Assembly (NCBI GenBank): GCA_951799425.1
Contig: OX637409.1
Span: forward strand, 19,890,460 to 19,954,459
Direction of reading: 5' to 3'
DNA: 64,000 bases
DNA from: Ilex aquifolium
Lineage: Eukaryota; Streptophyta; Magnoliopsida; Aquifoliales; Aquifoliaceae
Shown: positions 24,222 through 36,661 of the stretch, in pieces
Layout of the letters: the number at the start of each line of letters is the position of its first letter
Numbering within the stretch: position 1 is the first letter of the stretch
Position numbers and translations under genes: made by a program
Notes under the pieces: model-generated
What the model saw: only the letters and a program-made list of their open reading frames with translations
Told to the model about the DNA's origin: nothing
Database searches by the model: none

Positions 24222-24994
24222 ACAAACTCTCTGAGGTTTATACGTACGTAATACTTAGATCCCTATTATCAAAGTAAGTTAGTATATTCTTTAGTACATT
24301 ACACTCAGACCCCTGAAGTTTGTAGACGTGTAATACTTAGACTCCTCAAGTTTAAAATGTTATACTTAGACCAAATATACTTCAATCAAAAGTAGAATAT
24401 CAAGTATTTTAAATTTTATAATAAAAATTCATGTTCTATTATGATATTTATTATGACATTTATTGAAATAAAATTAAAAATAAAAATCTATTTTTTTTAA
24501 AAAAAATCATAATTATTAGAAATAAAACTAAAAAATAACACAAGCGTCAACCTGTAATAGACACAATATCTTTTAGATGGGGTAATTTAGTAGTTTAATT
24601 TGATCGTTTAAACGACTAAATTAAATTCCAATAAATAGTATAATTTTATGCTAATTATGTTTTTTTAAGAAAAAATTAGATTTTTATTTTTAATTTTACT
24701 TCAATAAAAGTCATAATAAAACATGAATTTTGATTGTTAAATTTAAAATATTTGATATTCTATATTTGATTGAAGTATTTTTGGTTTAAGTATAATATTT
24801 TAAACTTAAGGAGTCTAATTATTACACACTTACAAACTTCAGAGAGTCTGGTTGTAATTTACTAACGGATATTGACGACAGAGGTCTAAGTATTACGCGC
24901 GTACAAACCTCAAGGATCTGTGTGTAATGCTTCAAATATCAGGAAATCTAAGTGATTAAGTGACAAACCTCAGAGGACTGAGTGTAATTCTCTC
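24222..24994. mobile_element. Long-TIR DNA transposon, non-autonomous (family L), left end eroded
   Basis: The two halves are inverted copies over about 350 bp: the left has ACTCCTCAAGTTTAAAATGT and CATGTTCTATTATGA, the right their inverse. Ends repeat the word AGACCCCTGAAGTTTGT several times on each side. The right terminus is GAGTGTAATTCTCTC, and its inverse occurs at the start of related copies at 37108 and 47448. No transposase frame. Superfamily uncertain (possibly Mutator-like). The uninterrupted right end serves as an empty site for the Helitron at 39876. Confidence 0.7.
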
Positions 24995-25007
24995 AAAAAA
25001 TTATAAT

Positions 25008-25402
25008 GGGTTTGTTTGGAGTTGGCTGAAATATGTTCATTTTATAGATTTTGGAGTAAAATAAGTAAGATCCGTTTGGACTAGCCTATGTAGCAGCTTT
25101 TTAGACCTAAAAAGACTTATTTAGGTTGATTCAAAAAACTACTTTTATAGGTTTTTTTCTTGACTTTTTGGAGTTTTATTGAGTGTCTTACATAACTTTT
25201 TAGTTTATTATATTCATAAAATATTATTAGTGATGTAAAAAAAATTAAAATTCATATTTTGTAAATTATTATGAATAATCTATACATATATTGTGATTAT
25301 TTTTTTTATTTTGACACAAAAAACCAAAAAAACTAGAAAATAATTGTAAACAGACTTTTTCAAATTTTACAGTTTTTTAAAGACCACTCCAAACAATTTT
25401 AG
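25008..25402. mobile_element. Putative MITE
   Basis: GGGTTTGTTTGGAGTTGGCT at the left and, inverted, TAAAATTGTTTGGAGTGGTC at the right; AT-rich between. TIR identity is partial and no target duplication was found. Confidence 0.35.
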
Positions 25403-25955
25403 GGGACTTTTTTAACTCTAACTTTTTTGTGAAATTTTTTAAACCGCAGTTTTTCAAAATCAAGTTATATTTTTTTAAAGGTATAAGTTGCAATTCAAAA
25501 AGTTATAATCGATTATAAAATATTGTAATTAATTACACTAAATACATCTTTTAAAAATCAAGTTATACTCTATAAATTACAAGTTACAAACTACTCACAC
25601 GATCAATCATAAAATGTTGTGATCGATTATGAATAATTATAATTTGTCTTTCCTAAGATGTAATTTGACCTTCCACAATAATAATTTTTGATACAATATC
25701 AATAAATATATCAGTACTAGAGCAATTTCCGTCTAAGCAAATAATATAAATGTATTTAATGTGACAAGACACACATGAATAATTTTATGGTAAGGGGGTA
25801 AAAGCAATGGATTTGTAGGAATAATTTATTTTCCAATATGCAATAATCATAGAAGGTTCTGACATGTGTTATCTAAGTCGTCACACGAGACACTCGGTGA
25901 CTAAGATTGATACCCAACACTAGGATGGGAATACTTGGACCAAAATGTCCGTCAT

Positions 25956-26757
25956 TAGGGTGATAATCGTGTCATATCAAACATGTTCGTGTTATGTCAT
26001 TTATAAGTTCGTGTCGAGTATTATTCAATTTTAATCCAACTTATTTAACTAATCATGTTATGTTGACTTGAACTTTTATTTTTATGTCGTGTTCGTATTG
26101 ATCCATATAACCATGAATAAAAAAATATAACGTTAAGATTTAAGTCTAAGATTTTATTATCATTTAATCAAATACACTAATTTAATAAATATAATAACAA
26201 ATATGAGTAAAAACATTTTTTTTTGTATAAGAATTATATCAATAATTGATAATTAAAAAAAAGTGAAATCGAGGAAAATTCATCTCTAATGCTTTTTGAA
26301 AGTTTTTCATAGACCATAAAATTCTTTGATTTATCAATTAGACCTCGTGTGTAAATACTTTTCCACAAAACTGAGTTGTATAATGGAAAAATCGTCATCT
26401 CCTACAAGTTGCTGAGGACTTCTAGTAGGAAAGAAAGTTTCCTATTATGATCCCTCATCAAGGCTGATGCCTTAATTGAATGATGGCTACTTATATGAGT
26501 AAGAAGACGATGACTCCTATTAATTGTGAGCGATCTCCTCTACATGTTATATTTGGACGTTTTACTCTCTTTCAAACAGTAGACTACTCAAATCTTTCTT
26601 GTTATTTGTATTTGACACTAACTCGATCTATTTATTATTTGTGTTCACAAGTCTTGTTATTTACGGATTCGTATCGAGAAATGATTAATCTTAATCCGTT
26701 AATTTCATATCGATTTTGAGTTGTAATTTTGTGTGGTGTCATAAATTATCACTCTTA
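25956..26757. mobile_element. Possible hAT-like non-autonomous element
   Basis: TAGGGTGATAATCGTGTCAT at the left pairs with the inverse of TGACACC...ATTATCACTCTTA at the right. Iterated CGTGTTCGT and GTCGTGTTCGTATTG words near the ends are common in plant hAT MITEs. No 8-bp duplication was found, so this is tentative. Confidence 0.35.
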
Positions 26758-27427
26758 CATACAATCTCCATGGGAAATCTCTCCACCAATAACAATAAGT
26801 TAGTTCATAAATGATTTTAAAATTGTTTTAATGAATAAGTTTTATCTTTTCTCTTGCATGCGGAGAATGGAGAGATACAGTTAACATGAGTAGTTATATA
26901 TTTATTTACAGTAATATTATTTAGATTTAAAATTTTAATTTAATTTGTTGATTTAATGATGTTGTTTTATTATAATCATTAAATTAATACAAAATTTTAA
27001 TGTTTAATATGATCCACCGTCAATCTAATGATTATAATAAATTAAATCAATAAATTAGATTTCAATAATATTATTTAAGTGACAACCGAATTTAGGCAAT
27101 CCTAGAAAACCAATGAACTTCATGATTCAATCCTGTGAATTGGTTCAAGTGTAATGAAGGCCCATTATCGTCTAACCGGACCATGCTCACCCGTATTACA
27201 CATGATAGGAAGCCTATTCAACAAATTTAAGTTTCTTTTTATTTTTTTTGGGGGGGGATATTGCGTATGTGAACATGTTTGTTTGCTTTTTGTTTTTTTT
27301 TTATGAACACATAATAGAATACATTTAATTTTTTTTGGTACAGAAAATAGATATATAGATAAATCACTCAATATACCCGCTAAAAATCATTGTCATTCAT
27401 CACCACACAGCTATCTATAGGGGATTT
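26758..27427. other. AT-rich intergenic stretch, nothing recognised
   Basis: No coding frame with family resemblance. Confidence 0.5.
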
Positions 27428-27570
27428 ATGTTGGAGTCGAAATTAAGGTTCCACCACGTGCTACAGGCACTGAATAGTAGGTTAACCATAATGAGCTGTC
27501 GTAGTTATGGAGGCTCGAACCCAAACATTAAGCGAGAAAATCCGAAATTTTACTCACTAAACCAATTGCT
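27428..27570 (-). mobile_element. tRNA-derived SINE-like sequence
   Basis: On the minus strand CAATTGGTTTAGTGAGTA (A-box-like, about 27551-27568) is followed by GGGTTCGAGCCT (B box, about 27511-27522). Spacing is near that of pol III internal promoters. A clear tail and target duplication were not found. A diverged tRNA pseudogene is the alternative. Confidence 0.45.
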
Positions 27571-27639
27571 TATTAGTACATTCAATTTTGAACATATTCT
27601 ACAATTAGTTAAAGCGTGAAAACTATCGATTTTTTTAAA

Positions 27640-28060
27640 TATGTCATTTCACTCCCCTATCATCACAGTTGTTCCCACAATCTCAGCCACCATGGTGCCA
27701 CCAATTTTACAATCACTACTGTCACTACTATTATCGCCTTCACCACCACAATTACCATCACTCAATCGCTATCAACACCACCGTCACCAACATAGTGCAA
27801 GCAACGACGAAGTTGGGGGTTGTGCGAACGGTGGTGGAATAGAGGCGTTGATGAAAATAATAATAAAAATGATAATAGTGACATAATTTGTGGTGGCAAT
27901 ATAATTTATCGTGGTAATAAATGAGGATGATCTGAAAATAATAACGGTGTGGTGGCAATGTCATCATGGCAACTAGAGAGTGTTGGTGGTGGAGGAGATA
28001 ATAATAGCGATGGTGATAATATGGTATAATGATAGCGTCAATGGTAGTAGTATTAAATTA
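27640..28060. repeat. Cryptic trinucleotide-rich stretch (CAC/ACC, then GTG/ATG)
   Basis: ACC/CAC-rich on the plus strand to about 27800, then GGTGG/GATGAT-rich. This is low-complexity sequence without a credible gene. Confidence 0.5.
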
Positions 28061-28070
28061 GCTTATTCAA

Positions 28071-28113
28071 TACCACGGATTTGATCTGATAAAAAAAAAA
28101 TACCACGGATTTG
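28071..28113 (+). repeat. Miniature poly(A)-tail insertion with 13-bp target duplication
   Basis: TACCACGGATTTG at 28071-28083 is repeated at 28101-28113. The 17 bp between them read ATCTGATAAAAAAAAAA. Same design as the insertions at 5903 and 45619. Confidence 0.6.
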
Positions 28114-28337
28114 TTGAATGCTGACTGGCCATATTTCCCTCCTTTGGGTGGTTGGTTTTGGGCCCGATATTAAATGATAATTTTTTCAAAGCCCAAATCT
28201 AATAGTGGATATCAACAAGCTTACCTCCCACTTTGGGGGTTTCTTCGGGTGCGAAAAGTCCTGAAATAGGATTAGTACTACATAATTACTATTTTACCCA
28301 CCAACTGTCTTTACTTTGTCTTTTATTTTTAATATTA

Positions 28338-29460
28338 GGGTAAATTACATTCACACCCCTTGACATTTGACTAAATGACATAGAGACCCCCTGACATTTC
28401 TACAATTACACAGAGACCCCTTGTCGGCGTCAATAGGTGACCGGCGTTAACATAAGTGATAAATGACTATTTTAACCCTTTAATTTAATTTAAAATAAAA
28501 TAATACATAATAAGTAATAAATAAAATATATTATCAAAAATTAAATTAACCTGCAACAAACCTCATCACAGCACTTACACCACTGATCGGAGTCTCACTC
28601 ATCCGTTACACCACCGACTGTCGCCATCACTCCTCCTCTCATTTCTCTCTCTCTCTCTCTCTACCAACCTGCAACAAACTCCATCACAACCAAGCCTCCA
28701 AACTCAGCTGCCACCACCACCACCACTCCAAACCCCTAACTTAGGCCCTCGCCCCTCCCTGCGACAAACCCCATCAACCCAACCCAGCTGCCGCCACCAC
28801 CACCACTCCAAACCCATCACTCCTAACCCCCTTCTCTTTCTCTCTACTTCTCAGATCCCCTAGTTCCCCGCCCCTTTCCTACAACAAACCCCATTGACCT
28901 AACCCAGCTGCCACCACCACTCCAAACCCACCTATTTTCTCTCTTCCTCTCAAATCCCCCACCCCCCGCCCTGCCCTTGCCCCTTCCCTACAATAAACTC
29001 CATTGCACCCAACCCCAACTGCCACCACCACCATCACTCCAAACTCAACCCTCCCAACCCTAGTTGCCATTGCCATCATCACTCCAAACCCACCACTTTC
29101 AGTTGAACTAATTATCCTAGTTGATGGTAATTTTAATCAAAATGTAATGGTTTAATGTTAATCTTTGATTAATTTTTATAATTGTATAATTAATGTTGGT
29201 AAAATGATAAATTATGATAATTACTAGACAAGATTATCTTAAAAAATATTGGACATGTTATAGAGGGGTAATTTTAGAATTAGATAAAATTTGTTCCCTA
29301 AAATCACTATTTTCTGTTAGTCAGACTAATGGCGGAAAGACGAAAGGGGTGCTCGTGTTATGATTTTTAAATCTCAGGGGGTCGTCGTGTAATTTTAGAA
29401 ATGTGAGGGGTCACCGTGTTATTTGATTAAATGTCAGGGGTGTGTGAGTGTAATTTATCC
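28338..29460. mobile_element. Non-autonomous Mutator-like (MULE) element, 1123 bp
   Basis: Ends GGGTAAATTACATTCACACC (left) and, inverted, GGATAAATTACACTCACACA (right); inverted similarity extends about 90 bp and includes CTGACATTT and GAGACCCC words. The flanking 9-bp sequences TTAATATTA (28329-28337) and TAAATATTA (29461-29469) match at eight of nine positions, fitting MULE target duplications. The interior (28550-29095) holds about five imperfect ~100-bp repeats with CAACAAACCCCAT and AGCTGCCACCACCACCACTC landmarks. No transposase. Confidence 0.75.
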
Positions 29461-30040
29461 TAAATATTAAAGATATGATAATCTGGATCATGAATAATAA
29501 AATCTTTGTAATTTTGTTTAAAGTTGTAAGTACATTAATCTCAACCCAAATAATTTATAATCTAATCTAATCTATTCTAAATATTTTATTTTTTTGTCTA
29601 AGTTCGATTATAACTCTTGACATGATTCCATTGGAATCAAAGGTTTGGAATCTATTCACAGGATCGTCCGATCACAAAAAATTCAGATCGATCCCTATAA
29701 TTTCTGCTACTCCAATGCTCCTTACTCCACTTTTGTTATCACGCACTACTGAGTGGGGTAGCCGGTAAAAGGCGAGATAATGAAGGGGGTTATCCTCATA
29801 CAAGAAACCTACCTGGTGTTTTGGGAGATGTGCTGGGGGGGTATTATAGTCAACAGTCATCCAACCATAATGTGCAGGATTTGATACTCCTATCCAGTCC
29901 GATGCAAATGAAATAAGAATCCAAACATGCCCTAATTATTCCGAGTTTTCCGACAAACACATATGGCTTTCAAGGCTTTTATATTAGTTTCTGATCTTAT
30001 CCACATAACCTACCCCCCAATTATTACCCCGACCTTTCTA
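29461..30040. other. Intergenic region upstream of SEC61 beta
   Basis: No gene. The distal promoter of the SEC61 beta gene should lie here. A CT microsatellite leader follows at about 30043-30070. Confidence 0.45.
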
Positions 30041-30117
30041 ACCCTCTCTCTCTCTTTCTCTCTCTCTCATTTTTCCTCTCAACTTCTTGAGCTCTCCGCA
30101 CTGAATCAACTCCACCA

Positions 30118-30438
30118 ATGGCTCGTGGATCCTCTCAATCCCAATCCTCCACCTCCGCCTCCGCCACCTCCCGTCCTAGCCCCATCGGCTTGGCCACACG
30201 CGGCTCAGCTGCTGCTACCGCCGGCATGCGCCGAAGGCGCCTTAGCTCTTCTTCCTCCGGCGGGATCAGCGGAGGCACCTCCGGTGGCAACATGCTTCGA
30301 TTCTACACCGACGACGCCCCTGGCCTCAAGATCACCCCCACCGTCGTCCTCGTCATGAGCCTATGCTTCATAGGTTTCGTCACCGCGTTACACGTCTTCG
30401 GCAAGCTCTATCGGTACCGATCCGGAGCCGGAGCTTAA
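30118..30438 (+). CDS. SEC61B: Protein transport protein SEC61 subunit beta, 106 aa
   Basis: Small tail-anchored subunit of the heterotrimeric SEC61 translocon in the ER membrane, which passes nascent secretory and membrane proteins into the ER. The single-exon frame starts at the ATG after a CT-rich leader. Residues 1-57 are Ser/Gly-rich and disordered and contain [14 protein letters not shown], matching the plant family's RGSAAAT-MRRR element. The conserved [20 protein letters not shown] (62-81) leads into one transmembrane helix (about 75-94) near the C-terminus, as in tail-anchored proteins. At 106 residues it is somewhat longer than the Arabidopsis protein I remember (about 82), through its Ser-rich N-terminus. 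The codons are GC-rich against an AT-rich background, as in well expressed genes. It looks intact. Confidence 0.95.
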   Translation: MARGSSQSQSSTSASATSRPSPIGLATRGSAAATAGMRRRRLSSSSSGGISGGTSGGNMLRFYTDDAPGLKITPTVVLVMSLCFIGFVTALHVFGKLYRYRSGAGA

Positions 30439-33400
30439 AATCCGGACAGATCTTGACCGGAGCTTTCCCATAGAAACGTGCTTCGGTAACTCAATGCACC
30501 ACGAATCTATAAGCTCTTTTCCCTAGCTTTTCAAGAAAGAGAGAGAGATAAAGAACATCCTAGTTTTTGAGTGAAATTTTCCATTTGCTTTTTGGAATTT
30601 GAATCCTAAATTGCTTCATAATGATGCAATTTTGTTAATATTTGCGATCTATGTAGTTCAATGTTCTTTTATTGCGGCAGAGCAATCTTTTTCTCCATAT
30701 TTTTCGTGCGTCATTTTCTTGATAGTGCTTGCGAAATTTAATCCTGAATTTTTCATTCATATGGAAATTTACATAAAAAATTAGAGTCAGACAGCTGTAG
30801 TTATTCTGACTTGAAAGGCTCTGTATATAGCATTAATGCTATAGAATTACACATTCTGTATGCATCTACTGGTGATCAGTGGGAAGGAGTAGGATCATAT
30901 CACAAAGTGCATATGTGTTTTTAGGGGACTAAATAACGATATAATGTTAGATTTCTGATTCCACCCTCAGTGAAATACTGCTTCTGTATCTGTGAAGTAT
31001 GAGGCTCGAATTGATTGTAAGAAATCCTCCGTATCGTGTAGTGCTAATAAGTGATTACTAATGAATCATGGATGATGAAGAGGCTGAGATCATTTGACAT
31101 ATCGGATGAGATTGGTTTTCTTTCGTATTACATTTCAAGCTGAATAACATTTTTCTCAGCTATATTTGTTTTTTATTTTTTACTTTTTGTTTGCAACAAA
31201 AACCTTTCTGGAAATTGGTCAGTGTCCATAGATATCTGGTCATGAGTCTTATGATTAAGTTACAGCAAGTATACCTGGCATTGTTCTAATTGCTTTTATA
31301 TGTGGTTGTATTAGTGTTCAGATTGAACGTGCCCTCGGCAGCTTTTGTGGCAGTTTTCCCTTCTTTTTGGGGTCTCGAGGACACATCAGGAGAGGAGGAA
31401 AAAACTGCCACCATTTGGGGCTTGGGGACGAGAATTTTCTGCAGGGGTTGGCCTTATATGGCTACTAGTGTGTCCTCTTTGGAACGTTGAAGTGCACTCT
31501 GGTGACATGCTTCCATGCAAGCTTGATTTCTAGGGGTTTTTTGTTCTCGATTAGTTGGGTTTGGCTCAAAATAAGGTCTTTTGTTGATTTAAATACTGAT
31601 ACTAAGACTTACATGGACCTGGTAATATTGTGGATTTATAGTCAGATTGCAAAGGCAAACAAGTTCTTTTACATGGACAGTCCAGTTCTAATCTCAAATT
31701 CTACTATTCTTATGTGATTAGCTAGCATTGAGGTGAATTTGATGTAGGATCAGAATTGAGGATAAGAGAAAAGGGATTAGAGTCTGACGAATGAGAAGAA
31801 ACGAGAGGAAGAGAGAGGGTTAAAAGACAAGAAGAGATCAGAGGGAGAGGAAGAAGAAGAAGAAGAGAAAGGGGAAAGAGAAACAGGTGTTAGAAAAAGA
31901 TTGAAATTTGTATTATTGCAGTCAAAGCTGTTTTACTTTCCACGAGGCACATATATATATAGGGAGTACCTAAAAAATAAAACAATAGCGTACAAAATAA
32001 CTTGATCCTAATATTAAGAGATTGCAAAAAAAATAATACTAAAGGTAATATTAATGGTTTAAAAATCCCCTGAGCCGTTTAAGCTTCAATTTCAAGCATT
32101 GATCGATTAGGTGTTCCCCATCAAGGGTAAAATACTTGGGTGGTTTTTTAGTTGTTTTCCTTTGAAAGTGGAATTACAAACATGGTGCATGTAAGGTCGT
32201 TTATCATTTGGACTACGTCTACCATATAACCTACCTGCTTAATATTGCCTTAAAATATGTATGTTACTTTTTTTTCAAGATAGATGATTGCTTGCTTATC
32301 GTGATGTAACAAGTATATTGGCTTTAATGTATGGATGGGATGATGTTGGTGCAACTCTGGTCATGGATGGATGGTTGCCTTTTTATAATGCCTCAGCAGA
32401 ATGCTGCCATTATGTGGAAAATTTCCATGCCATACTACTAGTAATTGCCTCGGTGTATATAAAAGAGTATGTTGTCTTGTTACATAGTTGCAAAAATGCC
32501 TTATTGTCTCTACTCTCCACTGATCGTTGCTATAATGCAATAAGACTTTCACTCTGCTGCTATCTATGGAAACTACCATGCTGTAATGATACATATACTC
32601 TAGATAGAATGTTGGCACAAGAGGTGGTGTGATTATCTGAAAACTACCATGCTACCTCTGTATATTGTCTCGTATGACTGCATGCTACCTTGTTGCCTTG
32701 GCATATGCTTTATTAGCTTGCGAGTCCTCAACTGTTTGTTGTTCTGATGTATGGTTTGGGAGGTTTTGAAACATAATGTTATTTAGGTGGAAAGTCATTT
32801 CAGGACTTGACACATTGGTTTTGTCGATAGTTGCCTTGATATCTGAGCTTGTATGTGTTGACTGTGTTTGCCTGGACATAATGTTGGGACATTTGATTAC
32901 TTTGTTGCCTCATTTCACATTTGTCCCGGGGCAAGAAACTACGAATTTACTAGGTAAATTGCAGCCTCTTGTGATATTGCATTAGGCAGTTGTGGCTTCA
33001 GTATAAAGAAGCTGCCTTACTTTCTTAATGTATACCAATCCATTTTGCAACCTTAAGACATCTTCTTGTCATACTATTTATAGTGGCTGGGGCATTAGAT
33101 TTATTTGTTGTCGAGCCTTTTATAGCTGCCTCTTCGTTATGATTCAATCATAGGATGTGGTTGTAATACACAGAATTAGTCACGTTCTTTCAACGAGAGG
33201 TTGCCAATATAGATGCAATGTCGTGTTGCTCAGTTGCCATGGGTACCTTGTTACCTGAATTCATGCATATTTCTTATTTCGAGAATCATTGATTAGCCAT
33301 TAAGCTTGATGTGGAAGCAAGTATATCCTTCACACCATGTTACCTGAATGACTCCTTTATGAATTCTGTCCTCTTCCCCCGGTCGTCCCTCTGGACCCCT

Positions 33401-34552
33401 ATTTTTCTTTCCACCTCGAGGAAAAAAGACAGGAGAAAAAAAGAGATACTTTAGAAGATGATGACGGGTTAATCACGCCTCTCGAAAGGCGTGTGTTACA
33501 AATACGATTAGGTACTTCCTTACATCTATGGAGATGGCTAGATCAGGTGAAAAAATTAAGATCAAAGTTCTCCAAAAAGCAGGGACTAGTTTACAGTTAT
33601 TTCTTTGTCCATTTAAAGATGTAACCTGTATAACAGTGTAAGCCAAATCAGTCGAAACAAATCAAATGGGGTTTTTCATCAGTTGTAGGAAATTTCAAGA
33701 ACTGTTTTATGTGTTGGGTGACTAAATAAACATGTCGGCGAACCGGTTGCTAGGAACTGTTATTTCACTTCAGAGATTCGATTTTGTGTTTTTTTTTTCC
33801 TTCGTTACTGTTTAGATGATGCATTTTTCTTTATAATCTTATACTGATGGGATTGTTTCTTGAAGACTAGTCCCCTTGGGGACATGATATGCACAAATCG
33901 AGAAATGGGATTGTGTTTTTAAGACTTTAACCTTGTTGTGGATGTCAAGAAGAGAGAATAAAACAAAGAATCCAATGGATCTTTCTGTTGATTAACTGGG
34001 AAAACCTACCCGGATAAGATTATAAAAAATGTTATTTATAATTAATTTGGACAACTAATTCAATGACTGTATTGCAGTATGTTGTTCTCAAATTAACTCC
34101 CTATAGATTGGACGAAATCACCACAAATATCCCAACCACCACCACCACCACCACCTTCAAATTCTGAACAAATTCAACCCATTGCACCCCGAATCGAGAA
34201 AGTTTTGAAATCGTCAATGCCCAATCAAATTCAAACATTAAAATTGAAATTTTTAAAAGTGGAAGGAGAGAGAAAGTTGGGGGTTTGTGACGGCAAGTAA
34301 GGGGAGGGACTCAATTGGGGGAGAATGGGAATTTATTGCTTCATTAGGGATACGATCTGGGCTCGAGGAGATGGATGGGAGGGTTATGTATACTCAATTC
34401 AACTCAATAAAGTCTTGTCTTAACGTTTTTGGGGTCAGTTACATGAATTTTATTTCGCCATTAAACTCTATCAAAGGCAATGTTTTTGAATATGGTATTG
34501 GGGGTTGATGGGGGTTATATTAGGGGATTTGTTGAGAGGGTTATCAATGGGT
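30439..34552. other. SEC61 beta 3' UTR and long intergenic stretch
   Basis: The first few hundred bases are probably 3' UTR. A purine-rich block (31740-31890) followed by a TATATATATAGGG segment resembles an antisense copia-type LTR, but the ends could not be fixed. From about 32300 to 33300 the word TTGCC recurs often without a clean period. No supportable gene. Confidence 0.4.
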
Positions 34553-34626
34553 CTTTGGTCTAATGATACTCCTTACCTTGTGAAGACTTTGTTTTCTTGA
34601 AGTCAAGAGTTTAAAAAAAAAAAAAA
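34553..34626 (+). mobile_element. Short tRNA-derived SINE-like copy with A tail
   Basis: TGGTCTAATGATACTCCTTA (A-box-like) and TTGAAGTCAAGAGTTTAA (decayed B box), ending in a run of A. Relatives at about 37488 and 39187 share ACTCCTTGTCTTGTAAA and have the better B box AAGGGTTCAAGTCC or AAGGGTTCAACTCC, so a dispersed family is present. Confidence 0.5.
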
Positions 34627-35037
34627 TGTATCCCATGTGCATATTGACTTCTTGTTATTTTTTTTGCAAATCCTTTCAATAAACTTATATATGAACTATT
34701 AAATTAAAGTGTTTCATTGAGACTATTATATATTTCATGATTAGCATTGTGTCAAATTATAAGATTTTGAATTTATTTGTATATCTATTACTATTATTAA
34801 GGGCGAGTTTAGTGTTCACATGTAAAATACCTATAGTACTTCTTTTTTTTCTTTCTTTCCATCTTAATCAATCATGACCCCTTTCCTAATTATAGTTCTT
34901 TATCAACTGCACGCAACCATTTATATAATTTTATCTCTCATTGTCTCTGTTTATTCTCATATTCGTCTCTTTGACCTTCAGCTTATCTCACTCTTTGTCC
35001 AATTGCACTCCAATGCTAATGTAATGTTTCTCTCTTA

Positions 35038-35290
35038 GGGGATGTTTGGTAAGGGAGTATGAATTGAATTGAATTGATTAAAGGTAAAATAATCATTTAT
35101 AGGATAAATAATTATTAATAATTATGATATATTTGTGGGTTCTATATGTGTATGTGTATGTGTTGTATACCAAACATAAGTATGGATCGAATTCAATGTT
35201 GAATATCATCTTTGTAAAGAGGATTTTAGATTTAGAAGAGTTTGAAGAAACCAATTCAAACTCTCCCCAAAAATCCATTCAAACAAGCCC
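35038..35290. mobile_element. Tourist-like MITE (PIF/Harbinger), 253 bp
   Basis: Ends GGGGATGTTTGG (left) and, inverted, GGGCTTGTTTGA (right), flanked by TTA on both sides (35035-35037 and 35291-35293). TTA duplications and GGGCTTGTTTGG-like ends are typical of Tourist MITEs. Confidence 0.65.
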
Positions 35291-35592
35291 TTAATCTCTT
35301 CTCACTCTCATATCTCTCCGCCACATTCTTTATATCTATCTCTTTTGCAATCATGCACATGAGTGTATGCCTGCAAAAACCTCTAATATTCATAATAATA
35401 CAACGCTCTCTTATCTCTTAACTATTTATAAAATACCCCTTCAACTACACTTAAACCACTTATATAGTAATCATATATTAATCTCTATTCTCATATCTAT
35501 CTCTTTTTTCTATTTCACAGCTTCACAATCGCAAATTGTTGTAAGCCTCTACTAATCATAATAGTTAAGAGAGTGCAACCCAACACAAGTAG

Positions 35593-36564
35593 TGACGAGC
35601 CCAAATTTGACTGGGCCAAGCCCGATAAAAATAAATTGAGAAAGACCCAAATACTAAAGGGCCCAAGAAATAGTCCAAGTCGTCAAAGCCCATCAAGCCG
35701 GGTCAACCCATCTAAAGAGAGTGGAGAAGAGGTGAAGGAGCCAAGGGAGGCCAAGGGGCGCCACATGAGAGGCCACCCAAGCCATATGGGCGCCGCCCAC
35801 TAGGCGCCACCCTTGGGCGCCGCCCAATGGTTGAGCTCCCCACTCCTCCTCAACCTCTCACTTGTTTTCTCCTCATGCCATGTTGCTTCAAGTTCAAGAA
35901 AGAAGACACCAGTAGACCAACACCTAAGCCCAAGGAAGACACCCAAAGGGGCATGACAACCCTTAGGCGCCGCCCATAGGGCGCCAACCATTGGGCGCCT
36001 ACCCCTTGGTGCTCCTCTTGCCTTGGTACTCCGGTACGCCCACTCCAACTCAAGGTCCAACCTAAAGTCCAATCCAATTCAGGACTCTCCTCTGACTGAA
36101 TAGGAGCACGAGGGAGAGAATGACGGGATACAGAGATCAACTCCTACCTTAACTGTGCTTGCCGAATAAGACTATTCCTACTGGGATTACACTTACCAAA
36201 ATGGTGGAAGACTTCTTCCTCACGTCACCGCCTTAACCTAGCTATATAATGTGAACCCTCTCAATAATGAGGGCACGCCTCCAATACTTGACTACACACT
36301 TGTTTTCTCTCTCTCTCTCTCTCTCAAAGCTCTGTAACTCTCCGGTGACTGATATTTTATCAATAAAGAACACCAGGTCATCGCTGTCATTCCCGAAAGT
36401 GGAGTAGGTCATCCGAGACCGAACCACTATAAATCTCTGTGTTGATTATCTGTTTACAGTTTTAATTCCTTGATTGTCATTGATTGATTGTTTATTGCTC
36501 ATTAATTACACATATTCATATACTTGACTGTTGATCTTGCCAAAGACAATTTTGTGCATCATCA
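35593..36564 (+). mobile_element. Probable solo LTR of an LTR retrotransposon
   Basis: Begins TGACGAGCCC and ends GCATCATCA, with flanking AGTAG and ACTAG (four of five match). A TATA-like CTATATAATG at about 36241 is followed by a CT tract, an AATAAAG signal (about 36362) and an AT-rich end, the usual R/U5 layout. No gag or pol sequence adjoins it. The middle (35755-36000) carries many GGCGCC palindromes. The family is not certain; Ty3/gypsy is likely. Boundaries could be off by some bases. Confidence 0.55.
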
Positions 36565-36661
36565 ACTAGGCTAGTGGGAGTCTAATTAGGATATATTAAA
36601 ATTTTATTTTTTTTAATACAAATTTGATTCGTATAATTTTTTTTAATGTATTATTTTTTAG

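Noticed and set aside
31744-32170. Antisense copia-type solo LTR
   Set aside because: A TGTAGG start and purine-rich block followed by a TATATATAGGG segment look LTR-like, but no CA end with a matching 5-bp duplication was found.
34085-34520. Host gene 5' end near the CCA run
   Set aside because: No frame with family resemblance and no supporting splice signals.
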